From Microbacterium ginsengiterrae (GTDB taxonomy: Bacteria > Actinomycetota > Actinomycetes > Actinomycetales > Microbacteriaceae): DNA of 64,000 bases. The stretch spans positions 496,001 through 560,000 of the forward strand of contig NZ_JACHMU010000001.1 in NCBI RefSeq assembly GCF_014205075.1. The letters are read 5' to 3'. The notes under the pieces were generated by a model that saw nothing but the letters and a program-made list of their open reading frames with translations, was not told where the DNA came from and did no database searches. The position numbers were made by a program, and so were the translations under genes. Below, one piece after another: positions 28,186 to 36,074 of this stretch (the first letter of the stretch is position 1; each line of letters opens with the position of its first letter).

Positions 28186-28265
28186 GGCCGGGCCGCATAA
28201 CCCCGGGCTCCAAATTCTGCCGCTGCGAGCGGCCTTCCGCCGAGAGGCGTTCTTGCGGCCCGGTC
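28186..28265 (+). ncRNA. Candidate structured RNA with a closed three-way junction
   Basis: An outer 12-bp stem pairs 28186-28197 with 28254-28265. It encloses a 21-base strand beginning TAACCCCGGG, then hairpin 1 (GCCGCT/AGCGGC, loop GCG; 28219-28233), the linker CTTC, hairpin 2 (CGCC/GGCG closed by a GAGA tetraloop of GNRA type; 28238-28249) and TTCT. The outer stem holds one G-T pair (28187/28264), which is a stable G-U wobble only in plus-strand RNA. Together with TACAAT upstream, this suggests an RNA read from the plus strand. No protein gene follows on that strand. I cannot match it to SRP RNA, tmRNA, RNase P, 6C or a riboswitch I know. Confidence 0.5.
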
Positions 28266-28292
28266 TTCTCATGTCAGGGCGCAGGGCGCCGG

Positions 28293-28922
28293 TCAGAGCA
28301 ATCCGTCGGCACGCCAGAGGCCTGCGGCGGCCGACAGATCGTTGGCATACGTGTGCAGACGTCGTGCGCGCGCCGTGAGCTCCGACGCGCGGCCCGGCTC
28401 GGTCGCCTCGTAGTCGTCGGCGATGTGGGTGGCGCCGGACACCTGCACGCGGCAGAAGGCCGCCGCGCGGTCGAGCGCGACGGAGAAGTCACCGCGGAAC
28501 ACGCCGCGCAGGATGGTGTCGATCAGTGCCACGAGCTCTTCGGGGCCCGCCGGCGCCGGCGCGCCGGCGACCGCGGCATCCGCCGAGGCGAGCTCCACGC
28601 GCCCGCGCTCGTACAGCAGGGCGGCCGTCCGCGGGTCATGGTGGATCGCGAGCTGCAGGAGGTAGAGGCGCCAGAGCGACCCCGGCAACGACACGGCCGG
28701 AGCGACCGCCCAGAGTTCTGCGATGTCGTCGATCCCGTGCTCTGCGGTGAAGGCGATGAGGCGATCGGTGCTCTCCCCGCTCTCATCCGCACGGGCACGG
28801 GTGAGGAGTGCGGACGCCGTGGCGTGCGCGACGCGCACGGCCTCTGCCGAGTCGCCGGAGCCCGCGATGTTGTCGAACGCGGAGGACGGGCGGCGGACGG
28901 GGCGGTGGAACTGCTCGGGCAT
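28293..28922 (-). CDS. Conserved actinobacterial protein of unknown function
   Basis: 209 residues from ATG 28922. It is Ala-rich and predicted mostly helical, without signal peptide, membrane segment or known catalytic motif. One segment (GSLWRLYLLQLAIHHDPRTAALLYERGR) looks like a conserved core helix pair. It follows rskA by 19 bases on the same strand and may be the last gene of the dipZ-sigK-rskA transcript. Homologues in related genomes have, to my recollection, sometimes been labelled 'RNA polymerase subunit beta'; nothing here resembles RpoB. Confidence 0.65.
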   Translation of the reverse strand: MPEQFHRPVRRPSSAFDNIAGSGDSAEAVRVAHATASALLTRARADESGESTDRLIAFTAEHGIDDIAELWAVAPAVSLPGSLWRLYLLQLAIHHDPRTAALLYERGRVELASADAAVAGAPAPAGPEELVALIDTILRGVFRGDFSVALDRAAAFCRVQVSGATHIADDYEATEPGRASELTARARRLHTYANDLSAAAGLWRADGLL

Positions 28923-28941
28923 CCGTCCAGGGTACTCGCGC

Positions 28942-29730
28942 TCAGGCGGTGGGGATGGCGAGGATCGGCGCCGAGGACGGCGTACCGGTCGGCGAGCCGC
29001 CCGCGGGTTCGACGGTCACCGCGATCACGTCGCCGGCGCGCATCGCACCGTCCAACAACGCGGTGGCCGCTCCCGCATCCGTGTCGAAGATGCCGGCGGG
29101 CAGCGCATCCTCTCCACGCACGAACCACAGCTGGTACGTCTGATCGCCCTCGAGCGGGTCGAGCCCCTCGGTGACGAGCACGGCGCGTCCGACCGATGCT
29201 GACCAGTGCGCCGTGGCCTGCGCGCCGGCGCCGAGGTCGACGGTGGCCTGCTCGGCGTCGGGAGCCGACTCGATCTGCTCGAGCGCGACGACGGATGCCG
29301 GTGGCGTCAGTTGCGGGATGAGGACGGCAGCGCCGATCCCGAGACCGGCGATCAGGGCGACGGATGCGGCGAGCGCGAACAGGCGGCGGCCACGGCGACG
29401 CGGCGCAGGGGCGGGTTGCTCCTGCGGTGCCGGTGCCGGTTCGGCTCGAGGCGCCGGATCGACCCGCGCAACGGGCTTCTCGGTCGGCGGCGACGACTCG
29501 CCCTGCGGGATCGATGCGATCTGCTCGAGCAGCGCGGCCCTGATGCGTACAGGGGGCGCCTCGGCGGTGACGACACCGGCGAGAGCCGCAGCGGTCGCCT
29601 CATCGTCCTCCGCGATCGCGGCCCACTCGGGGTGTGCGAGAAGGGCGTCGGTGAAACGTCGCTCGTCGGCGTCGGACAGCGCGTGCAGTGCGCGGCCGGC
29701 CGCCAGTTCGGCGAACTCACTCTCGTTCAT
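28942..29730 (-). CDS. rskA: Anti-sigma factor, RskA type
   Basis: 262 residues. The N-terminal about 50 residues (ELAAGRALHALSDADERRFTDALLAHPEW) form the sigma-binding helices without the His/Cys zinc site, as in RskA/RsgI-like members. A Pro/Ala/Glu-rich linker leads to one membrane helix (about 117-139), and outside lies the RskA C-terminal beta domain (QTYQLWFVRGEDALPAGIF, DVIAVTVEPAGGSPTGTPS). Cleavage of such proteins inside the membrane frees the sigma factor. ATGA overlap with sigK gives tight 1:1 coupling. Confidence 0.87.
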   Translation of the reverse strand: MNESEFAELAAGRALHALSDADERRFTDALLAHPEWAAIAEDDEATAAALAGVVTAEAPPVRIRAALLEQIASIPQGESSPPTEKPVARVDPAPRAEPAPAPQEQPAPAPRRRGRRLFALAASVALIAGLGIGAAVLIPQLTPPASVVALEQIESAPDAEQATVDLGAGAQATAHWSASVGRAVLVTEGLDPLEGDQTYQLWFVRGEDALPAGIFDTDAGAATALLDGAMRAGDVIAVTVEPAGGSPTGTPSSAPILAIPTA

Positions 29731-30326
29731 ACGTTCACCCCCATCTCGTTCCTCAGTCGGGACAGTCCGTCCCGCATTCTCGTCTTCACGGTTCCCAGTG
29801 GTGCCTTCACGAGGACGGCGATCTCGCTTTGAGAGTAACCGCCGTAATACGACAGGACGAGCGCCTCGCGTTGCGGCTCAGGGAGGGTACCCAGCGCCGA
29901 GACGACGCGGTCGCCCTCGATGCTCAGCTCCACCTGCTCGGCGACGCTGTCGTGTGCGACGCCGATGTCGCGTATGCCCGCTCGGACATCCCGATCCGTG
30001 CTGGACTGCGACGCCCTCACACGATCGACCGCGCGGCGGTGGGCGATCGTGAGGATCCAGGTGCGTCCTTGACCTCTGTTCGGAACGAACCGCCCGGCGG
30101 ATTGCCAGATCTCCAGGAAGACCTCCTGCAGGACCTCTTCGCTCTGCGAGCGGTTGACGAGGACGCGGAGGATGAGACCGAACACGCGCGAGGACAGCAG
30201 GTCGTAGAGTTCGGCGAACGCCCGCTGGTCGCCGCGGGCGACGCGGACGAGGAGATCGGCGGCGAGGTCTCCCGCCGAACCGTCCTCCGGTACGTCCACA
30301 CCGTCGATGACCATCTCCCCAAGCAT
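29727..30326 (-). CDS. sigK: ECF RNA polymerase sigma factor, SigK type
   Basis: 199 residues from ATG 30326, behind GGGGAG. Region 2 (DQRAFAELYDLLSSRVFGLILRVL, then QEVFLEIWQSAGRF, GRTWILTIAHRRAVDRVRA) and region 4 (LPEPQREALVLSYYGGYSQSEIAVLVKAPLGTVKTRMRDGLSRLR) are complete, the latter with the HTH that reads the -35 box. Its partner rskA overlaps downstream. dipZ ends 42 bases upstream on the same strand, so sigK may be carried on the dipZ transcript and so auto-regulated. The assignment to SigK rests on this context plus the RskA-type partner. Confidence 0.85.
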   Translation of the reverse strand: MLGEMVIDGVDVPEDGSAGDLAADLLVRVARGDQRAFAELYDLLSSRVFGLILRVLVNRSQSEEVLQEVFLEIWQSAGRFVPNRGQGRTWILTIAHRRAVDRVRASQSSTDRDVRAGIRDIGVAHDSVAEQVELSIEGDRVVSALGTLPEPQREALVLSYYGGYSQSEIAVLVKAPLGTVKTRMRDGLSRLRNEMGVNV

Positions 30327-30368
30327 GCCGCATCCGCTCCCCTCAGCCTGACCACGCGCCGACAGGGA

Positions 30369-32072
30369 TCACCCGAAGGTGAACGAGTAGGCCTGGATCC
30401 CTGGCGGGATCTCCACCGTCAGCACGCCCGCTCCCGCCGCCTGCTGCACGAGCCGGTACGACCGTGGCGTGCCGTCCACGGTGATCGTCCGGCGGTCCCC
30501 GTCCGTCGTGCGGACGACGATGTCGCCGCTGCCGGCGAGCACCATCCGCACCTCCGAGGCCCGATAGTCGAGCCGCACGGCCGCACCCTCTCCTGCCGGA
30601 GCGGCGAACTGCGTCTCGATCTGCCATTCGCCCTGCAGGGCGAAAGTGTCGTCGGCCTGATCCGTGGGGAACTCGAACGATCCGGCGCCCGCCCGATACG
30701 CCCCCTCGCCGCCGTAGTTGACGTCCTTGGCGGAACCGAGGAAGGTCTCGCGGGTCGTGGCACCGGCCTCTGGCGTGACGTCCGCCACGTCGGTCGCGGC
30801 GGGCAGCGTCGCGTCGGGGTCGGCGTCCTGCAGTAGCTCGCGGATCATCTTCTCGGTCGCGGCGTAGTTGCCCTCCCCGAACGAGATGTGCCGGACCGTG
30901 CCCTCCGCGTCGATCAGATAGTGGGCAGGCCAGTACCTGTTGCGGTAGTTCGTCCAGGTCGACAGGTCGTTGTCGAGCGCGACGGGATAGCCGATGCCGA
31001 AGTCGCGAATCCCTGCGGCGACGTTCGCGGCATCCTTCTCGAACGCATACTCCGGCGAGTGGATGCCGATGACCTGCAGCCCGGCATCCGCATATGTCTC
31101 ATCCCACGCGACGACGTGCGGGATCGAACGCTGGCAGTTGATGCAGGAGTACGCCCAGAAGTCGACGAGGACGACCTGGCCACGCAGTGCGGCGAGGTCG
31201 AGCTCCTCTCCGTCAGGGGTGTTGAGCCACTGTTCGATGCCGCGGATGCTCGGGGCCGTTCCGCACGATTCGAGTTCCTCCGCCCCGTTGGTGCAGTTGT
31301 CCAGTTCGCGGTTCTCGTCGGTCACGAGTCCGCCGAGGTCGAGCGCGTCGGCCTGCTCCTCCGCCAGGTCCTGCTGGAGGCCGGCGGTGTAGTCGGGAAG
31401 AAGGCGTTGGAGAAGCTGAGGCACGTTGAACACCAGCCCGACGGCGAGGGCGATCATCGCCACGCCGGCGGTGATACGCAGCCCGCGCTCGCGCTTGCGG
31501 AAGGCGCGGATGCGCTCCACGAGGCCGCGCCCCGCGAGGGCGAAGACGAGAAGGGGCACCGCGACGCCGATGGCGAAGGAGAGGGTGAGTACGATCGTGC
31601 CCGGTCCGATCTGCCCGGTCGACCCCGCAACGATGATCGCGGCGAGGACGGGGCCGGCGCACGGCACGAACACCGCTCCCAGCGCGAGACCGACCCCGAA
31701 CCCGCTGCCGCGGTTGTTCACTTCTCTACGCGGCAGCCACTGGAAGGGTTTCTCCAAGAGCTGCTCGAACCGCGGGATGAGCAGGCCCACACCGATGACG
31801 ATGAGCACGATGATCCCCGCCCACCGGATGATGTCCTGCGGAAGACCCAGCAGGCCGAGCAGGAGCGAGCCGACCAACGTCACGAGGCTGAAGCTCAGGA
31901 CGAGTCCGGCGATGACGAGATAGGGGCGGCTGCGCCGTGCTGGCAGCGCCTCCCCGTCGAACCGGGCGGAGCCGGCACCTCCGGTCAGGAATATGACCGG
32001 CAGGACCGGCAGGATGCACGGCGAGATGCCGGTGATGAGGCCGCCGAGCAGCCCGATGATGATGAGGTCCAT
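30369..32072 (-). CDS. dipZ: DipZ-like CcdA/thioredoxin fusion, cytochrome c biogenesis/disulfide relay
   Basis: 567 residues from ATG 32072 with GGAAGG upstream. Residues 1 to about 240 are the CcdA domain: two reactive-cysteine motifs, SPCILPVLP and VPCAGPVL, and at least six membrane helices. A short linker precedes an outside thioredoxin/TlpA-like domain ([16 protein letters not shown], CxxC = CINC), and a C-terminal beta domain (about 445-567) of carbohydrate-binding shape follows. This matches mycobacterial DipZ, which passes reducing power from the cytoplasm across the membrane. It is divergent from the FAS1 lipoprotein, a possible client whose cysteines could be kept in the right state. 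Confidence 0.9.
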   Translation of the reverse strand: MDLIIIGLLGGLITGISPCILPVLPVIFLTGGAGSARFDGEALPARRSRPYLVIAGLVLSFSLVTLVGSLLLGLLGLPQDIIRWAGIIVLIVIGVGLLIPRFEQLLEKPFQWLPRREVNNRGSGFGVGLALGAVFVPCAGPVLAAIIVAGSTGQIGPGTIVLTLSFAIGVAVPLLVFALAGRGLVERIRAFRKRERGLRITAGVAMIALAVGLVFNVPQLLQRLLPDYTAGLQQDLAEEQADALDLGGLVTDENRELDNCTNGAEELESCGTAPSIRGIEQWLNTPDGEELDLAALRGQVVLVDFWAYSCINCQRSIPHVVAWDETYADAGLQVIGIHSPEYAFEKDAANVAAGIRDFGIGYPVALDNDLSTWTNYRNRYWPAHYLIDAEGTVRHISFGEGNYAATEKMIRELLQDADPDATLPAATDVADVTPEAGATTRETFLGSAKDVNYGGEGAYRAGAGSFEFPTDQADDTFALQGEWQIETQFAAPAGEGAAVRLDYRASEVRMVLAGSGDIVVRTTDGDRRTITVDGTPRSYRLVQQAAGAGVLTVEIPPGIQAYSFTFG

Positions 32073-32095
32073 GTCCTCGCCTTCCGTCGGGGGTC

Positions 32096-32123
32096 CTTCG
32101 TTCCCGACACGTCGATCGGATTG
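32096..32123 (-). promoter_or_regulatory. SigK-like promoter for dipZ
   Basis: On the minus strand CAATCC (32118-32123) is followed after 16 bases by ACGAAG (32096-32101), close to the SigK form I recall from mycobacteria (CCATCC then CCGAAT at 16-17). Transcription would begin about 17 bases before the dipZ start codon. Confidence 0.45.
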
Positions 32124-32137
32124 GGGCAGATCAATTC

Positions 32138-32164
32138 CCATCCGATGCGCGGGGGGCTCCGAAG
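32138..32164 (+). promoter_or_regulatory. SigK-like promoter for the FAS1 lipoprotein
   Basis: CCATCC (32138-32143) and CCGAAG (32159-32164) are separated by 15 bases. The -35 equals the mycobacterial SigK box and the -10 differs by its last base. It lies back to back with the dipZ promoter, the two -35 boxes being 14 bases apart. The predicted 5' leader is about 43 bases. Confidence 0.55.
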
Positions 32165-32213
32165 AATCCTCGACGCCGCGGGAATATCGCGGGTCTTGCA
32201 CCTGGAGGTAGAC

Positions 32214-32873
32214 ATGTTCAGCACCAAGAAGAAGATGACCGCAGCACTGTCGCTCGGATTCGCCAGCGTTCTCGTGCTGGCGGGTTGCTCGATGAGCGAT
32301 GACACGGCCGACGAGCCCATGGAGGAGCCGGCGATGCCGGAGACCTCGGAGGCGGCCCCCGACACCATGGACCCCGCGGCCAACCTCGTCGGCCCCGGTT
32401 GTGAGGCCTATGCAGAAGAGGTCCCGGACGGCGCCGGCTCGATCATGGGCATGTCTCAGGACCCCGTGGCCGTCGCGGCGTCCAACAACCCGCTGCTGAC
32501 GACGCTCGTCTCGGCTGTGAGCGGCCAGCTGAACCCCGATGTCGACCTCGTCGACACTCTCAACGGCGATGAGTTCACCGTGTTCGCCCCGGTCGACGAG
32601 GCTTTCGCGATGATCGACGTCGACACGATCGAGACGCTGAAGACGGATTCCGACCTGCTCACGTCGATCCTCACCTACCACGTCGTCCCCGGTCAGATCG
32701 AGCCGGCCGACATCGCCGGTATGCACATGACCGTGCAGGGCGGCGAGGTCGAGGTCACCGGCGAGGGCGACATGTGGATGGTCAACGACGCCAACGTGAT
32801 CTGCGGTGGCGTGCAGACGGCCAACGCGACCGTGTACCTGATCGACTCGGTCCTCATGCCCCCGGCTGAGTAA
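32214..32873 (+). CDS. Fasciclin (FAS1)-domain lipoprotein, MPT83/MPT70-like
   Basis: 219 residues from ATG 32214, behind GGAGG. A signal peptide ends in VLAGC (Cys25), then a Met/Glu/Pro-rich linker and one FAS1 domain (about 75-219) with the H1 motif [15 protein letters not shown] and the H2-like [17 protein letters not shown]. Two cysteines (GPGC near residue 63 and ICGG near 200) match the disulfide pair of mycobacterial MPT70/MPT83. FAS1 domains mediate adhesion or ligand binding at the cell surface. Divergence from dipZ, with sigK-rskA beside it, repeats the mycobacterial SigK regulon. Confidence 0.88.
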   Translation: MFSTKKKMTAALSLGFASVLVLAGCSMSDDTADEPMEEPAMPETSEAAPDTMDPAANLVGPGCEAYAEEVPDGAGSIMGMSQDPVAVAASNNPLLTTLVSAVSGQLNPDVDLVDTLNGDEFTVFAPVDEAFAMIDVDTIETLKTDSDLLTSILTYHVVPGQIEPADIAGMHMTVQGGEVEVTGEGDMWMVNDANVICGGVQTANATVYLIDSVLMPPAE

Positions 32874-32920
32874 GCCGGTTCCGGTGCCGAGAGGGGGAGC
32901 TCGGCGCCGAGTGGGAGGCG

Positions 32921-32960
32921 GCGTGGCCGTCGGCGAAGGTTGTGACGCCGGCGGCCACGC
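32921..32960 (+). terminator. Terminator after the FAS1 gene
   Basis: A 15-bp stem with one G-T pair (32921-32935 with 32946-32960) is followed by TCGTTCGTTC. A smaller 9-bp hairpin (32883-32891 with 32900-32908) precedes it, so the 3' end is doubly structured. Confidence 0.75.
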
Positions 32961-32984
32961 TCGTTCGTTCTAGACTGGTGTCGA

Positions 32985-33057
32985 GGGCCTCTAGCTCAGT
33001 TGGCAGAGCATCGGACTTTTAATCCGCGGGTCGTGGGTTCGAGCCCCACGGGGCCCA
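32985..33057 (+). tRNA. tRNA-Lys (anticodon TTT)
   Basis: Acceptor GGGCCTC/GGGGCCC, D arm GCTC/GAGC, anticodon loop CTTTTAA giving TTT, T arm GTGGG-TTCGAGC-CCCAC. The base after the discriminator is C, so CCA is not encoded. A TAGACT hexamer at 32971-32976 is a likely -10 box. Confidence 0.95.
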
Positions 33058-33090
33058 CCCAGAGCACGGCATATTCCCTATAGGGGTCGA

Positions 33091-33744
33091 TCAGCCGCGC
33101 GGCACGGCGAGGACGCGCTCCACACCGGTCGGCTCCGCACGGACGGCGCCGGCGGACGCGGCCGCGAGTTCCGCGGTGAGCTGCGACACGTCCTCGGGCG
33201 AGACCCACAGCGTGAAGACGACGCGGCTGCCGTATGCCGGCGCATCGAGCACGGCATCCCGCCCGCGCACCCAGTCCCTCAGCAGATTCTCGAACCGCCC
33301 CGCCTCGGCGTGCGCGCACGCCATCTCGACACCGGAGAGCAGCCGCCGGTCGACGAGCGCCGCATGATCCAGCGCCTCGGACACGGCGGACGAGTATGCC
33401 CGCACCAGACCACCGGCACCGAGCTTGACGCCCCCGAAGTACCGCGTCACGACCGCGACGAGGTCGGTGAGCTCACGTCGCTTGATGACCTCGAGCATCG
33501 GCACCCCGGCCGTCCCTGAGGGTTCTCCGTCGTCGGAGGAGCGGGCCCGCTCACCCCAGGGCCCCGTGACCTGCGCCGAGCAGTTGTGCCGGGCATCCCA
33601 CGCGCGACGACGAACGGCGGCGATCACGGCATCCGCCTCCTCCGCGGAGGAGACAGGGGCGACGTGTGCGATGAACCGCGATCTCTTGATCACGATCTCG
33701 TGGTCGACGGCGTGCGCGATCGTGGCTCGTCGGGGCGCGGTCAT
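33091..33744 (-). CDS. YigZ/IMPACT-family protein
   Basis: 217 residues from ATG 33744. The UPF0029/IMPACT N-terminal domain is clear: KRSRFIAHVAPVSSAEEADA, then DGEPSGTAGVPMLEV and RYFGGVKLGAGGLVRAYSSAV, the family signature. The C-terminal ferredoxin-like DUF1949 domain follows. Eukaryotic IMPACT modulates GCN2 signalling; bacterial members have no settled role, with translation-related functions proposed. It ends 33 bases past tRNA-Lys, head-on. Confidence 0.88.
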   Translation of the reverse strand: MTAPRRATIAHAVDHEIVIKRSRFIAHVAPVSSAEEADAVIAAVRRRAWDARHNCSAQVTGPWGERARSSDDGEPSGTAGVPMLEVIKRRELTDLVAVVTRYFGGVKLGAGGLVRAYSSAVSEALDHAALVDRRLLSGVEMACAHAEAGRFENLLRDWVRGRDAVLDAPAYGSRVVFTLWVSPEDVSQLTAELAAASAGAVRAEPTGVERVLAVPRG

Positions 33745-33754
33745 CACTGCGAGT

Positions 33755-34306
33755 CTACGAGGCGGTGAGGTCCGCGAGTCGTCGCGTCGTCCGAAGGTTC
33801 CGCGCGGTCCCCGGGACGCCGAGCGCGCGGTCCAGCACAGCTTTGGTGAGCTTCGTCGCATGGACGCCCTCGCTGCTGTACCGGATCCACAGGTCGCGGC
33901 CGACGAGCGCGAGCGCCTCCCCCGGGACCAGTCGGGACTCGAGCGTCTCGAGGGCGCCCTTTGAAGGCACCGCCTCGAGGAACATCGCGTGCACGAGCTT
34001 CTCCTCCCCCGATGGGAACGGAAGCGATGCCAGCCCCGCGACGAGTTCGTCATGCGTCCGCGCGATCACGGATGTGTCCACGCCGAACTCCTCGGCGACC
34101 ACGGCGCGAACACGGGCGCATGCGGCGGCGTGATCGCGCGGCGACCGACACAGGATGTTCCCGCTGGCGATGTACGTCGACACGTCCTCGAGGTCGGTCT
34201 CGGACTCGAGCACCTCGCGCAGCCGCGCCATCGGCACGCGGTTGCGTCCGCTGACGTTCACTGCGCGCAGGAGCAGGGCGCTGCGGCGGGATGGTGCACT
34301 GCTCAT
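33755..34306 (-). CDS. DUF1697 protein
   Basis: 183 residues from ATG 34306. The family opening is present (LLLRAVNVSGRNRVPMARLREVLES) with STYIASGNILCRSP and a C-terminal segment LTKAVLDRALGVPGTARNLRTTRRLADL, all typical of DUF1697. The fold is ferredoxin-like and no reaction is known. It lies 10 bases upstream of the YigZ gene on the same strand, so the two are probably co-transcribed. Confidence 0.88.
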   Translation of the reverse strand: MSSAPSRRSALLLRAVNVSGRNRVPMARLREVLESETDLEDVSTYIASGNILCRSPRDHAAACARVRAVVAEEFGVDTSVIARTHDELVAGLASLPFPSGEEKLVHAMFLEAVPSKGALETLESRLVPGEALALVGRDLWIRYSSEGVHATKLTKAVLDRALGVPGTARNLRTTRRLADLTAS

Positions 34307-34340
34307 GGGTTCGAGGATACGGGCCGAACGGAACAGGAAC

Positions 34341-34371
34341 GGCCCCGCGATGTCGACGTCATCGCGGGGCC
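34341..34371 (-). terminator. Terminator downstream of tRNA-Thr(CGT)
   Basis: A perfect 12-bp stem (34341-34352 with 34360-34371) with a 7-base loop. On the minus strand it directly follows the tRNA and is trailed by GTTCCTGTTCC. Confidence 0.75.
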
Positions 34372-34376
34372 GGCTG

Positions 34377-34448
34377 AGCCCCGAGTCAGGATTGAACTGA
34401 CGGCCTTCCCATTACGAGTGGGATGCTCTACCACTGAGCTATCGGGGC
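34377..34448 (-). tRNA. tRNA-Thr (anticodon CGT)
   Basis: Minus-strand cloverleaf: acceptor GCCCCGA/TCGGGGC, anticodon stem TCCCA/TGGGA with loop CTCGTAA giving CGT, T arm GTCAG-TTCAATC-CTGAC. CCA is not encoded (CAG follows). It complements the TGT isoacceptor at 784-859. Confidence 0.94.
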
Positions 34449-34508
34449 GTGACCCGAGGTGTCGGGCACGAGAGTCGATATTACCCTGTCCGTGCCGTCA
34501 CTGCGAAA

Positions 34509-36074
34509 TCACTCGCAGGTCACGTCCGCCTCGGGGACCGCGCCGTCGAGGAAGAAGGCCACCACGGCGTCGTCCACACAGAGGTTGCCCTTGTTGTATC
34601 CCGTGTGCCCCTCGCCGACGCGGGTGATGAGGACGCCCTCGTCGAGCTGCTCGGCCAGCGAGACCGACCACTCGTACGGTGTCGCCGGGTCGTTGGTCGT
34701 CCCGACGACGAGGATCGGTCCTGCCCCCTCGGCGTGGATCTCACCACGCGCACCGGTGGGCGGGTATGGCCACACCTCGCAGGAATCGGGTCCGCTCCAG
34801 TACGGCGCGACCGTCGGGGCGCCGTCGGCGATCTTCGCCTCGGCGGCGTCCTCGGCTGCCTCGTCGTCCTCCACGGGGTAGTCCATGCAGTTGTATGCGC
34901 GGAACGCCTCACTGGAGTTGTCGAGGTACACGCCATCCTCGCGCGCGTTGTACGCGTCGGCGAGGTAGAACGCCACGCTCGGGTCGCCCTGCAGCGCCGC
35001 GTCGAGGCCCTGGGTGAGCACGGACCAGGTGTCCTGGGAGTACAGCGTGACGATGATCGCCGTCATCAGCGAGTCGGCGCCCAGCATCCGACCGTCGCCG
35101 TTCTCCAGCGGCGTGCGGTCGACGGCGGCCAGCAGCGCACCGAGATCGGCCATCGCCTCGTCGACCGTGCCGTTGAAGGGGCAGGAGCCGGAGTCGAGGC
35201 AGTTCTGCATGTATGCGCGCAGCGCTGACTCGAAGCCGAGCGCCTGCGTGGTCCCGACCTCAAGCCCGGAGACTGCCGGGTCGATGGCACCGTCGAGCAC
35301 GAGACGGCCGGCCTTCTCGGGGTACAGCTCCGCGTAGGTGGCGCCGAGGAACGTGCCGTACGAGTAGCCGAGGTAGTTCAGTTGCGAGTCGCCGAGGACG
35401 GCGCGGATGAGGTCCATGTCCCTCGCTGAGTTCACGGTGGTGATGAACGGCAGGATGCCGTCACTGTTCGCCTCGCAGGCGTCGGCGAACTCCTGGTTCC
35501 GCTGGGTGAGCTCGTCCTCCCACTCCGTCGTCCCTCGGGGCGCGGCCGGGATGTCGTAGAGATAGGCGTCCATACCGGCGGCGTCGAAGCACCGCACCGC
35601 AGTGGAGTCGCCGACGCCACGGGGGTCGAAGCCGATCACGTCGTAGTTCTGGAGCAGGTCGTCGCCGACGGCGTAGGTCATGCTGTCGAGGATGAAGTCG
35701 CGCCCGCTGCCGCCTGGGCCGCCGGGGTTCGTCAGCAACGAGCCCATCGGCGCACCAGGAGCCTGGTGACGGACGACCGAGAGCTCGATCTCACCGTCGG
35801 CGGGGTTCTCCCAGTCCAGCGGCGCTGTGACGTACGTGCAGTCGAAGCTCGCTCCACCACGCTCGCAGGAAGTCCACTCGAGCGTCTGATCGTAGAACGG
35901 CAGGAGATCGGCGGAGACGCCGTCGGTGTCGGGCGCGTTGGTCGATGAGGGGCGGGGCTCCTGCCCCTCGGGGATGACGGCGTACAGGCATCCGCTGAGC
36001 ATCATGGCCGCAGCGGCCAGCCCTGCGGCGATGGTCGTGATCCGGCGCAGGCGGGACGTCTGTCGAGTGTTCAC
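34509..36074 (-). CDS. Secreted alpha/beta hydrolase, TAP-like lipoprotein
   Basis: 521 residues from GTG 36074, which overlaps the holB stop (GTGA). A lipobox, MMLSGC (Cys29), anchors it outside. The alpha/beta-hydrolase core shows the oxyanion stretch TNPGGPGGSG, the nucleophile elbow LGYSYGTFLG and, in the TAP-like C-terminal domain, the catalytic His in GEGHTGYNKGN. Streptomyces relatives are tripeptidyl aminopeptidases. It probably trims peptides or esters at the cell surface. Its place at the end of a DNA-metabolism operon is odd but common in this family of bacteria. Confidence 0.87.
   Translation of the reverse strand: MNTRQTSRLRRITTIAAGLAAAAMMLSGCLYAVIPEGQEPRPSSTNAPDTDGVSADLLPFYDQTLEWTSCERGGASFDCTYVTAPLDWENPADGEIELSVVRHQAPGAPMGSLLTNPGGPGGSGRDFILDSMTYAVGDDLLQNYDVIGFDPRGVGDSTAVRCFDAAGMDAYLYDIPAAPRGTTEWEDELTQRNQEFADACEANSDGILPFITTVNSARDMDLIRAVLGDSQLNYLGYSYGTFLGATYAELYPEKAGRLVLDGAIDPAVSGLEVGTTQALGFESALRAYMQNCLDSGSCPFNGTVDEAMADLGALLAAVDRTPLENGDGRMLGADSLMTAIIVTLYSQDTWSVLTQGLDAALQGDPSVAFYLADAYNAREDGVYLDNSSEAFRAYNCMDYPVEDDEAAEDAAEAKIADGAPTVAPYWSGPDSCEVWPYPPTGARGEIHAEGAGPILVVGTTNDPATPYEWSVSLAEQLDEGVLITRVGEGHTGYNKGNLCVDDAVVAFFLDGAVPEADVTCE

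Noticed and set aside
28186..28265. Considered as 4.5S SRP RNA, tmRNA, RNase P RNA or a known riboswitch
   Set aside because: It lacks the SRP GNAR/GGAAG core, is far too short for tmRNA or RNase P, and shows none of the conserved cores I know for SAM, TPP, FMN, cobalamin, glycine or ydaO riboswitches.
28179..28310. Possible small Cys-rich peptide starting MEWPGRITPGSKFCRC
   Set aside because: The ATG overlaps the -10 box, there is no ribosome site, and the frame runs on into the antisense of a minus-strand gene. The pairing pattern fits an RNA better.
32996..33319. Minus-strand frame ending in VGLEPTTRGLKVRCSAN
   Set aside because: That ending is the familiar false translation across the antisense of a tRNA gene (tRNA-Lys, 32985-33057).
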